Assembly: GCA_012845835.1 (NCBI GenBank)
Contig: JABAKD010000017.1
Span: forward strand, 6,441,151 to 6,505,150
Direction of reading: 5' to 3'
Source of the DNA: Undaria pinnatifida
Lineage: Eukaryota > Sar > Phaeophyceae > Laminariales > Alariaceae
DNA length: 64,000 nucleotides
Shown: positions 38,001 to 50,000 of the stretch, one piece after another
Position numbering within the stretch: position 1 is the stretch's first letter
How the letters are laid out: each line of letters begins with the position of its first letter
Notes under the pieces: generated by a model
What the model was told of the DNA's origin: nothing
Databases searched by the model: none
What the model saw: the letters and a program-made list of their open reading frames with translations, nothing else
Made by a program: the position numbers and the translations under genes

Positions 38001-41000
38001 ACCCCTACATCTATGCGACCTAAAGCCCTCCCCCCCCGCCCCCGGCCCCCCCCGCCACATTCCTCCCCATCCCCCACAAGAAATATTTATAGTTTCCACG
38101 CACAAATAGACCTGCCCCACCCGTCCCCCCCCCCCCCCTCTCCCCTTCCCGCCCCCCTTTTGATCAAAATCAGGCCCCCACGTCCTTAAAAACTCCGCCC
38201 CCCCCTCACCGGTTATTCGACTTACAGGGTTCACTTGATAAACTGATGCATTTCCTTCCACAGCTGTCAGATTTTGTCCCCCTCAGAAACGGGTTTTATA
38301 GTTTCCGCGCACAGACTGCCTAACATCACCCTGTTGACCCTGATAGCTACACTGTAGTTGCAAGGGGAGTCGCCGACCTATATCCTTAATGAGGACACAC
38401 AACCCGTAATACGCGCGATCGGAGTATCACACACAGCTTGCAAAGATGAGTTTCGACATAATATTCGATCTCACAGCTGGAGTGTATTTTAATATTTATA
38501 ATATATACTTTTGCGCTCTCTTTTTCCTGCATCACCCTCCTTTAATCTGATGTTTGCCTGCTTTACCGTTCCCTTTTCTACTTTTCTACGTTATTATGTG
38601 CTTTTAGGTTCTACGCTCACTATTTTTTATCTGCTCAGCATTCCCCTCCTCATTATATTTCACCTCCGGAGGGAGAACTTGTAAACATTATAAACGCGTC
38701 AGCTGTGAGTTCGATAAATTTAGGGTCGATACTCATGCTTGCAAGCTGCGCAATACGCCGGCCGCTCGATGTTACATACGTACTGTTCTCTGAATATATA
38801 TATGATTCCTATGGATTTGTCCGGGGTGAACATCAACAACAAATTATTACCAAAAAACGAAATGGTAGCAACAACTTCAGGGGACAGGCCGGGTCGACAT
38901 ACACACGCACCCGTATACAACGGCAGCTTGCGCTGCCGGGGTTGTAACGAAGACCACTGATAGGGACAGCTTACGCATACCTACAATGGGACCCGAAGGG
39001 TGCGCCAGCTAGCGTTGGGCTGCGAAAGCAACTGAGTTAAATCGACACACGACGCGTATGAAAATACGTGGAAGTGTGGTGAGCTAAAGCTTTATTTTTC
39101 CCCATCCGCCGGAGGATAAAAAAAAAAAAAAAAAAGTAGCAACTATACGTACCTCATCCCAGGTGTTAAGTTGCCATGATTGATATGATTCAGTGTTGAT
39201 GTTTATTGCATACGCACCTAGGCCCTGGGACCTGGATGAAGACATCGTGCTCGACGGGGAGACTTGCCGTACATCCGCTTTTCATAGCCTACGTTGGCAT
39301 GGAATTTATATTAAAGACATCGTGCTCGGCGGGGAGCATTTCCCTATATCCGCTTTCATAGCCTACGTTCAAGGTGGCACCACGTTGGCGTCACATTAAG
39401 GCTTCAAGCCGTGCCCGGAATGTTAGCGTCTTTTTCGGCGGGACCATATTGTATGCAGCAGACGTGCACCGTTGTTTTTTTTTAGGTTGCTCGCTTGAGG
39501 AGATCTACACCTAACCCAAAAAAAAACTGGGTTGGAGAAAAAATAAAAACTTCTGCCCGATGAGAAATCCCATGGCGTAGGTAAACAAGAAAAAACATTG
39601 CAAAGCACGAACTTCCAAGGATTGTCGCTCAAGAAGGAGATCCGTTGTTCAGAAACCGTTTAATCGAAAATGTGCCACCTCTACCGTAGCTAGACGCTTG
39701 CTACGATAGAGGTGCACTGCTACGATTTGTCGTGCCCCCCGATTTATCGTATCCCTTCAAAAATATTCAGACTCCAATACAAAATATCACCCCCCCAGTC
39801 AAAATATCAACCCCACCTGAAATAATATATCACCCCCCCCCTTTAAAATATCAACTTCCTCTGAAATATCCTAACATCCCCTGAAAAATACCAACCACTT
39901 TCTTTCTGAGGTTCTTCACTTTAGGAGGAGGTGAAGACATGTCCTTGACCCAAAAAACTGATTTGAAAAAAAAGTAAACCTGATTTATCGCGGATGAAAA
40001 ATCCCATGGCCTTCGTAGGTATACAACGGAAACCATGAAAAAAAGTCACCTGTTTCCGACGACTTTTGGTTAAATTGGAGCCCTGTCATTCAGAACACAT
40101 TTCAGACGAAAAAGTGCTACCCGTATCGTAGCACGCGTCTGCAGGACACCCGACAATAAAACGCACATACATTTTTTTTTGTCTTCACGCACATCTACTT
40201 TCCAGCTTCTGGACAAGCCGTGGTCACAGGTGTCGTCCCTTCCCCCCCCCCGGTTCTTGGCTTCAATTTTTATCGCGCATAGGGTTTAGCAATCCCACTG
40301 CTCGTCGATTTTTCATCGAATGGTGCTAACTCACGCTCTCGCGCTTTCCGCAAGTCAATTTGTGCACAAGAGAAAGTCCCTACGAATTTATACTAGTATG
40401 CACTCGGAGGGACTCGAACTCACGAAAACCGACCTATACCAGGCTCGAAGAGAACCTGATACGCCACCGGAGCGACCGACTTGCTATTCCAGACTGGGTT
40501 TCTCGTATGGGCAAGGGTGCTTTCTACGCAAATTTCAGAATAACAGATCCCATATCTCTGGTTTTCCTGCAAAACACTATCACCCCGTCTTGCGTTATTT
40601 CCCTGTTTCTTATTGGGTGATCTGTAAAATACACCGTCACTTGCCTCCAACGTGGCCTCGTCTCGGTTTTCCACGACCATCGCAGAGAGGCCTAAAGCGC
40701 GCCTGGCCTTCGTCGCCAGCGGCTCCAGAGTCTGGAGAAGGTTGAAGGTTCGAGACCTGGAAGCCGGAAAAAAATACCCAGGGCAAACACACACACACAA
40801 GTTTGTGACGGGCGCAAGTATCATGAAATCACGTACCGCTGAAAGCGGTAGGTACGGTTGTAGTTTTTCAGCATGTTGGATTGGCTACGAGGTGGAAGCG
40901 GCTATACCATTAGAAGGTGGCAACATCTTGGGAACTTGGGAACCCCGCGTACGGAGAGCGAAAAAGCGACTTCGAGAAAAACATGCACCAAGCACGCTCT

Positions 41001-44000
41001 ACCCGATGAATAATCCCACATGGCCTAGGTAAACAAACTCATGACCTGGTGTAAAATGAAACAGTGGCATTCCAACGACGTTGGCGGCTTTTTAACCGAC
41101 GAGGGTCGATAGTCAGAAATGTACTGGCCAGCAAGTGCTAGCCTCTATTCCTCTCGTGTTTTTCTTTCTTCCTAAAATGTGTTCTACCCGGATTCGTCAT
41201 TTTTTTCGTTTTTCCTTGGTGGTATGCAGTGTAGTCGGTTTCAGCTGCGAGTCTTGAACGCATGCCCAGTATGTGCCCGATGAGTACGTACGCTGCCCCT
41301 ACCGATTTCACTCTTGTCGTTTTTTGTGGCGGATGTACGGCTTGCTTCAGCTATGATACGTATATTTGAAACATGTGAAATACTCTTTACCTGTGAGATC
41401 GACCAAAAAAGGTCATATACATGTACCAATTTTTCTTCAATCTTTTTATTTGGGTATTCTTCCACCCCAAAGTGACAGGAGCATGTCCTGCGCCCACGGC
41501 CTTGCTTATGCGAGTTAATGTACCAACAATGACAACCCCGAACGTGCACACGTCACGTTGTGGTAGCTCCTCACCTATCCCTGGTCAAAATCACCACCGA
41601 CGCCCTCTCCTCCAGCCCCTTGCCCCGCTCTCGACTCGCTACGCTCAACCGCGGCGACGGGCTGATGACGTCGCCTGCAACAGGCGTGTAACCCGCGGTT
41701 AATCCCGAAACTTCGGGCGATACCGTCGCCGCACCCCCCCCCTTCCCATTCGATGAAGGCGTTACCCGACCTTTAATCGAATCGGGACCGGGGAGGGAAG
41801 CGTTGAAGTGGATTTCCAGTTTTTGGAGGCGAAAGCCGATTGTGGTTCTCTCGAAGCACGCCAGCGGTAGTACCACGAGGGCCATCGGTCGCGGTGCCTG
41901 TTGTAGTTGCGGGGGACACAGAGAGGAGGCGTTTTTGCCACGTGGGTTCACTGGGCTTTGACTCGTTAAGTCATAAGCGATTCATGTGTACAGTTTCCGC
42001 GAGTCTCCTACGAAATCCGGAAAAAAAAATACTAACAGGGCCCACATTATATGTGATTTTACGGTACCTAACGTTCGCGTAAGTACTCTAAATTATCTGC
42101 GGGACGAATTGCGCCTGACGTTGCTGCTGCTGGAAGAGGTGGGGGGGGCGGGGGCGGGGGGGTTCCGCAGTTAGCCCTGCACCCCGATATGGGAACAAGC
42201 CATTTGAAAGTAGACTACAGTAGGACCTATTTAAGACTTGAGAAAAAAACATAACTCTTTCAGTGCTACAAAATCTATCCAATACTAAACCCAAGCATAT
42301 GGTACACTAAACCTAAGTAGTGCGTCCTCAAAAAACGTGGATGCAGCCATTTGTCCGAATTTTACAAAGCAGGCACGCTACGGAAGGGGGGGGTGTACAT
42401 ATTTCAAGCATAACCATCATCTTGAGGTCATTGACCCTCGCATCCCTACATTGCCGGGACGGGGCTCATCGGGTTCTCACCGAGCAGGCAACGCACAGGG
42501 GGGACATTCCTGCGGCCTCTTACTTGCCGCTGGAGCCTCTCGCGCGAGTGTCTAGCTCATGTATTTGCACGTGGTAACAAACGGTTCTTTTTCCATTCGC
42601 GACATTCACCGCCATGGATTTCGCTTTAAACAGTAGCCCTTTCAAGAGAAACACAGGGCCGTCCACGCTAGCAGCCTAACCCTGGTGCAGTAGGAGTGCC
42701 CAGGTAAGGTGGTGGTGTGAAAAAAGAGCAATATGACCGCCTTAGCGGGGGAAGCCGTCTTGTTCATTCCAGGCTATGAGCGCAATTCCCCGCACGTGCC
42801 AAGCAATTTTGACCGCCTTACATGGGAAGACCGCATGATGTAGGGATACCGCATTATGTAGGGATACCACATTATGTAGGGGTACCGCCTTACGTAGGGA
42901 TACCGCCTTACGGTTTTCGGTCGCGACCAACGATTTTGACCGCCTTATATAGGGATACCGCCTTATATGGGGATACCGCCTTATGTAGGGATATCGCATT
43001 ATGTAGGGGTACCGCGTTATGTAGGGATACCGCCTTATGCAAAGATAGCGTATTACCGGTTTCGGTCGCGGCCAACCATTTTGACCGCCTTATATAGGGA
43101 TATCGCCTTATATGGGGATACCGCCTTATAGGGGGACCCCTACCGTGGTGAACACGGGACTACCGTACTACAATACCGTAGCCCTTGCCGCACAGCACAA
43201 AAGATCACCCTCAAGTCGAGGGATTGAGCTCCTCTGAATGGAAAAAACAGCCGAAAACACAACAAAACCCCCGCACCTTCTGGTTAGAAACGATGTTTTT
43301 CTTGTTTTGAGGGGGTGGTTTTATATCGTCAACATCTCTGAATAGCAGCTTGTTCCAAATAAACCACAACACGAGCTGGCCCCCTCCCCCTCCCCCCCGA
43401 ACGCCGCACGGGCAGCAAGCACGCACACAGACACAGCACGGAGCACCAGCCTAAAATCAAGATGGTTGCGGCTCCTCTGAATGACCAACAACGCAGCTTG
43501 CAAAGATGAGTATTGACCCGCAATTCGTCGAGCTCGCGGCTGACGTCCTTAAAAAATTGTTTTAAAATAACAGCCGACAAAACCAATACCAGGTACAAAC
43601 TAAACACCCCAAAACTCCATGCCTATGCCAGACCCGGAAAAAAAACGCAACACGACGTGGTACCGGTTATTTTGCGACGCGTGCTGCGATGGGGGTGGCG
43701 CTCATCGGCCACAATATTACAGGCAGGGGTCCTTAATTGGGGAACTAACTACTAAGATAATTTGTTGGGATACCCTTTTTGGGTCTTGCGGCATTTCATA
43801 AAACTATTCTAAACACGTCAGCTATGAGCTCGACAAACTAGCTAGGCGATGGGACCGTTTCCCAGAGAACTGGTATTATTTTTAGTGGGGTGCCGAGCTC
43901 CCCACGTTTTTTAGAAACCTTAGAACGAGGCCATGGGAAAAAGTTCATCGGGTTGTACTTCCACTTTTCCCCATTTTTTTTTTGTTGGCGTGAGTTACAG

Positions 44001-47000
44001 AGTTCCTCAAGTAAGTTGCCTCAGAACAGATAGGTGGTACCGCTATCAAAGCAGGCGTTTTTGGGCCAGGGAACAGTATGTCCTACTTATCAACCTGCCG
44101 ACACGTCTTTGGGTGAAGCATAGATAGAGATCTTCCAGCGAGGTGTCTCCGAGCAATTAGGTGCCACCGTTCTTCGTAGCATGCTTAAGCGCTACATATA
44201 TCGCACAAAAAGTGGATGCTGCTGCAAACATGGCACACGTAGACGCCACTGCCATCGTGGCACAAGTAGACGCTATCGTTATCGTGGCACAAGTAGATGC
44301 TATCGTTATCATGGCATAAGTAGATGATACCAGCATCTTGGCGCAAATATGCTACTCAAACGTATGGCAGCGCAATTAGACTCCAACCCCACAGTAGCAC
44401 AAATACTAGTTGCTTCCCCCGCCGTTAGAGCTGTGAGTCGGCAGAATTTCACGACTACTAACTCGTTGGTAGACGCAGTTCGCCAACTAATTGTCATTCT
44501 TCCGCAAGTCCGCCGGCGAAGGCAACTGATGGCCAGCTGACTTGTCGACTTAAGTCGGGGGAGCGAAGCGAGCCAGAGTAGCTTCCGCCGGCGCGGCTCC
44601 AAAAAAGAAAAAAGCATCCCGCATTAAACAGCCTTTCCAAAAGTATGGAAACCCCGTGAGTCGGATAGTCGGCAAATCCCGGAAACGACTAACAAGCAGG
44701 CCGACTAATAACTATTTGGTGACTTGAGTCGTGCACAAGTAGATGCTGCCTCCATCGTACCACAGTAAACGCTACCCCACTTATAGCATCGTACCACTAC
44801 TGGATTTTCCCATATGTACCAAGAAATTTCACAGGCGCTATAAGGGGCAACCGGCACGATTAACCAACCACCTTCAGTTTCAGTTGTGAGTCTTCAAACG
44901 CACCAGGTATGTGCTAGTATGGGCCTGACACGTACGCATGCCGGTTTCCCATTTCACTATTATCTGTTGGGTGGTGACGACTTGCTTCAGCTGCGATATA
45001 TACGTGTATCGACTTTTGGTTTGTTTAGTTTTATCTGGGGTATTGCTCCAATCCAGAGTGACTGGAGCAGCCTGTCTTGTGACCAAGGACTTGATTTTGG
45101 CGATGGTGAGTTAATGTGACGACAACAAGAACAACAACAACAACAACAACAACAACAACGACGACGACGACGACGACGACAACAACGACAACAACAACAA
45201 CAACAACGACGACGACGACGATGACAGCTACTACTACTACTACTGCTACTACTATCACTACTACTATTACTACTACTGCTACTACTACTGCTACTACTAC
45301 TACTAATAATACTACTATTACCTAACTCTTATCAGGCGTGCATCTCACCTCCGAGAAAAGCGCATCCTTCTTCGCGAAAGCCCCATCGACGACGAAAACA
45401 GACGTGTCTGTGGCCACGACCACGCACGCCACCTCTCCCTGCACAGAAAAAAAAAAAAACGCCGAGAATTCCATCCGCGGTCGCGCCAGAGGATAGGGGC
45501 GGGGAATTACAAAGTCATATGAGTTCATCAGTTAACGACGGCCGGTCGGTCGACCGGACGAAGAGGCTAGGTACACAATATCGCCGGGGCGGGTATTCCA
45601 TCAATGGTGGCGAAGGCAACGACGGGCGGTAGGTTAGAAAATAACGCGAAAGCAAAGAGGGGCGGCCAGGCGCAGAGGGAAGCGTTGAGAGAGAGAAACA
45701 GGGAGAGAGCGGTTCAAGGCGTTCGCTACTTTATATCAGCGTTGGGTACGGACGACTCGCCGACTGCTCCAAAGCAAGAGTCTCCTCGACCTCCCACCCT
45801 ACTACGCTATCACCGGTCTCCATGCTCGGTAGCTACAATTTCGCGCATACGAAAATTGCCACCGTGCTGACAAACCGTGGTTCCGGCAAAACAGGTCATA
45901 CCAGCATCGCACCATTGTCACACCCGTCGCCTCTCCCTCCAAGCCCCGCCGGCGAACGATCTGCACCAGCCCGGCCGCTTGCAACTCCTCCACCGAACGC
46001 GCGCCCCAGGCCCCCAGGTCGGCGTCGGGTCCCGAAAAACCACTCGCTGTGCTGCGAGCTCTTGACCGCGAGTTATCAATAGAAGGAGTGCCACCTCTGC
46101 TACCACCACGTCCACTGCCGCCGCTGCTTCTGCCACCGCTGCCGCCACCAATGCTCCCCCCCGTGCGAGTCTTTGACCCCGTGCCAAGAGGGTTATCGTA
46201 TCTGCTATCACCGCCTCCACTGCTGCCGCCGCTTCCCTCCGCGAACTCCCTCCTCCCGCCCCCGCCGCTGCCGCCTCCGCTGTCGCCCCCGTGATAGGAA
46301 GGCGTTGGAGTACGAGGCGTTCCAAAAGAAGGCATTCCAGAAGCGAGGGTTTCTTCTCGGGGGTAAACAGGTCTGCACGGTAACACCGTTTCGCGGAAAA
46401 CGGCGACAACGTTTTCGCGGCGCTGTTTCGCCGCCTTTCGGTGGGCGTGCATCGCCTTTGGGAGGTATCCGTCGTTGTACGAGAGGTACGGCACGCCACT
46501 GAAGACCTAAAACACGCACGCGTATATGTGGGGCACGTAAATGGGGGACATGCGGGGGGGGGGGGGGGGGCACGGTCTTTTCGCCCTATGCGCACGCGAC
46601 GCATGTGGCTAAGGGGACGGGGGGGGGGGGGGGCTTGGACGGTTGTTGCGCCCTGCCCGTGACCATTGGAGGGGAGGAGCCGGGGGGGGGGGGGTGAAAC
46701 TGTGTTCCCTCTTCCTAAAGGCCCTACTTTCCAAAGGCTCTAATGAAACCTACGTAACGGTTCAAATGATACATGAACAAAAAAAACAGTTTACCTCAGC
46801 GCAAAAGTATAAAAACGCACCTGTTGGCGGAAGAAAAGTTCGAGATGCTCCGCGATCAGCAAGCTGGCGTAGGCCGCGTCGCCCCGATAGCCGTCAGGGA
46901 CTCCTTCCAGTTCCTGCTCTTCGGCGGCCTCAGCAGCAGCAGCAGCAGCAGCCAACGCCACTTCGTCCATCGCCGCATTCCCCTTCCCTCTTCCTCCGCC

Positions 47001-50000
47001 AGCAGGCACTAGCGTGGACGTTAATGTCGAGGTACAACATGACAAGGGTGTGCCGCTTCCACAGACTCCTTCTGCGATCACCTTACCCTCGCCTCCCGCC
47101 ACCTGCACGGCCGCCGCCGCTGTACCTTCGCATTCCGGCGACTGCACTGCCAACGCCGCTTCTGGCACCACCGCCGCCGCCGCCGGTTCCTTCTCCCCTT
47201 CCCCGCCGAAGGCGTCCTTCACGGGCATGTTGAGTTCCGCCTCCGTTTCCGACACCAACCAGTCCGGCCGCGCCACCTGCGCCGTCCCCGCCAAGAATAT
47301 CTCTTCTCCTTTGCCGCGGCCCGCAGATGAATCACCATCGCGTCCGCTGATTTCCGGCCTTGCAAGAGCGTGTAATACACCCTTGATGCCTTGAACGCCT
47401 GGGGGGGTCCGGGAATGCGCGACGTCGTCGTCATCGTCGTCGAGGACTTCTTCCGGACTGTCACTAACTTCTCCCTCTGCTGCTGCAGTCGCCGCCACCG
47501 CCGCCGCCACTTCTAGAGGCGCCGCTTGAGGTGTCCGCGATGCCCCATCCGCTAACGCGATTTCTTCCATTCTGAATGATTCCGCTTCCGCTTCAGCAGG
47601 TACCGGCAATCCCGCTTCCAACCCAGGCTCGGTCGGTCTTACTACGCACCCTTCTTCCGCGTCGATCGGCCCCACCGGCGACGATATCCGTCCCCGATTC
47701 CCACCAAGACCTCCTGTGGACGCCGCCACCGTCGCCGTGGCAAACGCAACCTCGGCGCGCAAAGCGCCGGTAACACCATCGGTGACTTCTTCGCCAGCAG
47801 CTGCGTCACCGTCCACCGCGGCAGCAATAACATCAATATCGATCGCCTGTGGTGAAACCGCGGCGAGGCGAGCAGCTCGAGCAGCCGCAACATCGCTCGC
47901 GTGCTCCCAACCCGTGGTGGGGCGAGCGGCGCGAGCGGAGCTTGAAAAGGCGGGCTTGGTGGAAGACGATGGCGACAGCCGCTGTATCGTCGGTGACGGA
48001 CCTCGTCTTCTTTTGTCCCCGTCGCCATCGTCATCGAGGGGCGCCGCCGCGGAGGGAAGGCGTTCGCCGAAGACCTGCGTAGGGCCGTGCGGCAACGTCG
48101 TCGACCGCGACGCCTCATTGAAACCCCCATCCCATCCTCGCCGTTTCGGCGATGTCGATTTCGGTGAAATTTCCGAAAACGTTTGCTTCGCTGCGCGGAT
48201 CCCGTCAGGCGAACGCCGCCACTGTTATATCACAAGACGAGTCGGTGGGAAAATGGAGAGTCGCAAGGCCAGACGAGAGAGAAAAATTATCCATCGGGAA
48301 AAACAAAAATAATAGCGAGGCGAGCAAAAAAAACGAAAGACACGTCGGGACGAGACGAGTATGCTGTCCCTACCCTCCCCCCCCCCCCGCGATAAGGCGA
48401 AACTCAACCAGAAGAGCGCGACATGGTCATGTTAGCGACCTTGTCACTCTGCGTGTGCGTTTTCCAAACACTTTTATATAATTGCAGTACTCTCCCAAGT
48501 GAACCACGGGGTACTCTGCTAGAAGTAGTCGATGGGAAGGGGGCGCATGGTCACCGCTGGACAAGCCCACGCAGCGACCGATTCCGCCAAGACAAAGCCC
48601 CCACCCCCCCCCCTCCCGCCTTTTCCCCCACTTCCCCTGGTCGCCCCTCTTACTCCACCCCTTCCAGGGTGCTAACAAAGCATTAGTCACTCCAACACCC
48701 TCAGCGCGGCGCAAACATATTCCAATCGCAAACGAAACGAGAACCTCCACTGGGCAGCCCTCTTGGGATGCTACGATAGGAGCAGCAGCACTTTTCGGCC
48801 AAACTACTGCTGATTGACGGTATGACACTCATCAGTACCGACAAACCCAAGAGTTGCTCATTCTCGTTGGGATACCTTTCTTTCTATTCATCTTTTCATC
48901 CTCCGGCGGACGGGGAAAAAACAAAGCTTGAGCTCACCACACTCCGACGTATTTTCACACACACCACGCGTGTCGATTGAACTCAAATGTACTCGCAACC
49001 CAGCGCTAGCTACCGTATCCTTCAGTCCCCGCGGTAGCGACAGCACAAGCCGTCCCTACCGGCGGTCACCGCTACTACTCAAGCAGCGCAAGCTGCCACT
49101 TGATTTTCACATTATTCTTCGTTACCTACCCAGGTGGTGAACTAATGCATCCGGTGAACCCTTCCTGTATTATTTCCAACAAGTCTTGTCCCCGAAAAAG
49201 GGCTTCCACTTGCAAAGGCGTTAAGAAGCGTGCTACGATATAGGTAGCACGTTTTGGCTACTTTTTGTACTGAAACGACGGAGCTTCTTAACCCAAAACC
49301 GTCGGAAATAGGCCATAAATTGCTTTTTTGCATTATGCTTTTGGGCGTACATAGGCCATGGGGCTGGGCATCGTAACACTTTCGGTTTACTCAAAATCGG
49401 CTTCGGGGTGAGGAATAGAGCTCCTCGAGTGACGAGCCCCAGAAAATCCATGATCCGTGCTACGATAGAGGTGCACCACTTTTTTTCTAATACTGCCCCT
49501 AAATTTGGGAGCTTAAGACATGCCCCTCCCAAAAACTGATTTTGGGAGAAAAGGCAAAAACTGCTACCTGATGAAAAATTCCATGGCCTGGGAGTGTAGA
49601 ATCATGCAAAAAGAAATGGCCTATTTCCGACGATTTTGGGTCAAGGAGCCCCGTCATTCAGAAACCATTTTAGCCTAAAAAAGGTATACCTCTATTGTAG
49701 CACGAGTCACATGGTAAACCTCTGCCGTAGCATGTGTCTTAACGCCCTCACCACTCGGAACCTTTTTAGGGAAAATTACTTAAATTTAGTATAGGGAGGG
49801 ATTTGGGGGCTCTAAAAGGGGGTTAAGGGTACATTTTTTTCTTCAAAATTATGGTTTGTTTGAGGTGTGTAGCCCCCCAAAGTGTGAAAAACCTGCAGAA
49901 AAAAAAATCAGGTGCTACCCCCGAAATCGTGCCCTATCGTACCACGCGAAACAAGTGCTCGTGCCTCACCAGGTCTCTGGCAAGCTCTTCCCAATCTCCG

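Noticed and set aside
40404-40478. tRNA gene
   Set aside because: The T-arm-like sequence is the head of SINE copy 2. The cloverleaf is incomplete and the same head occurs at 3.8 and 60.1 kb with the SINE body.
45031-45325. Poly-Val and poly-Thr frames on both strands
   Set aside because: These are translations of the compound trinucleotide microsatellite, not genes.
45901-45912. Donor GTATGA for STK11IP-like exon 10
   Set aside because: It would leave phase 2, while exon 11 starts in phase 0. The GTGCGA site at 45912 keeps frame. Only a transcript can settle it.
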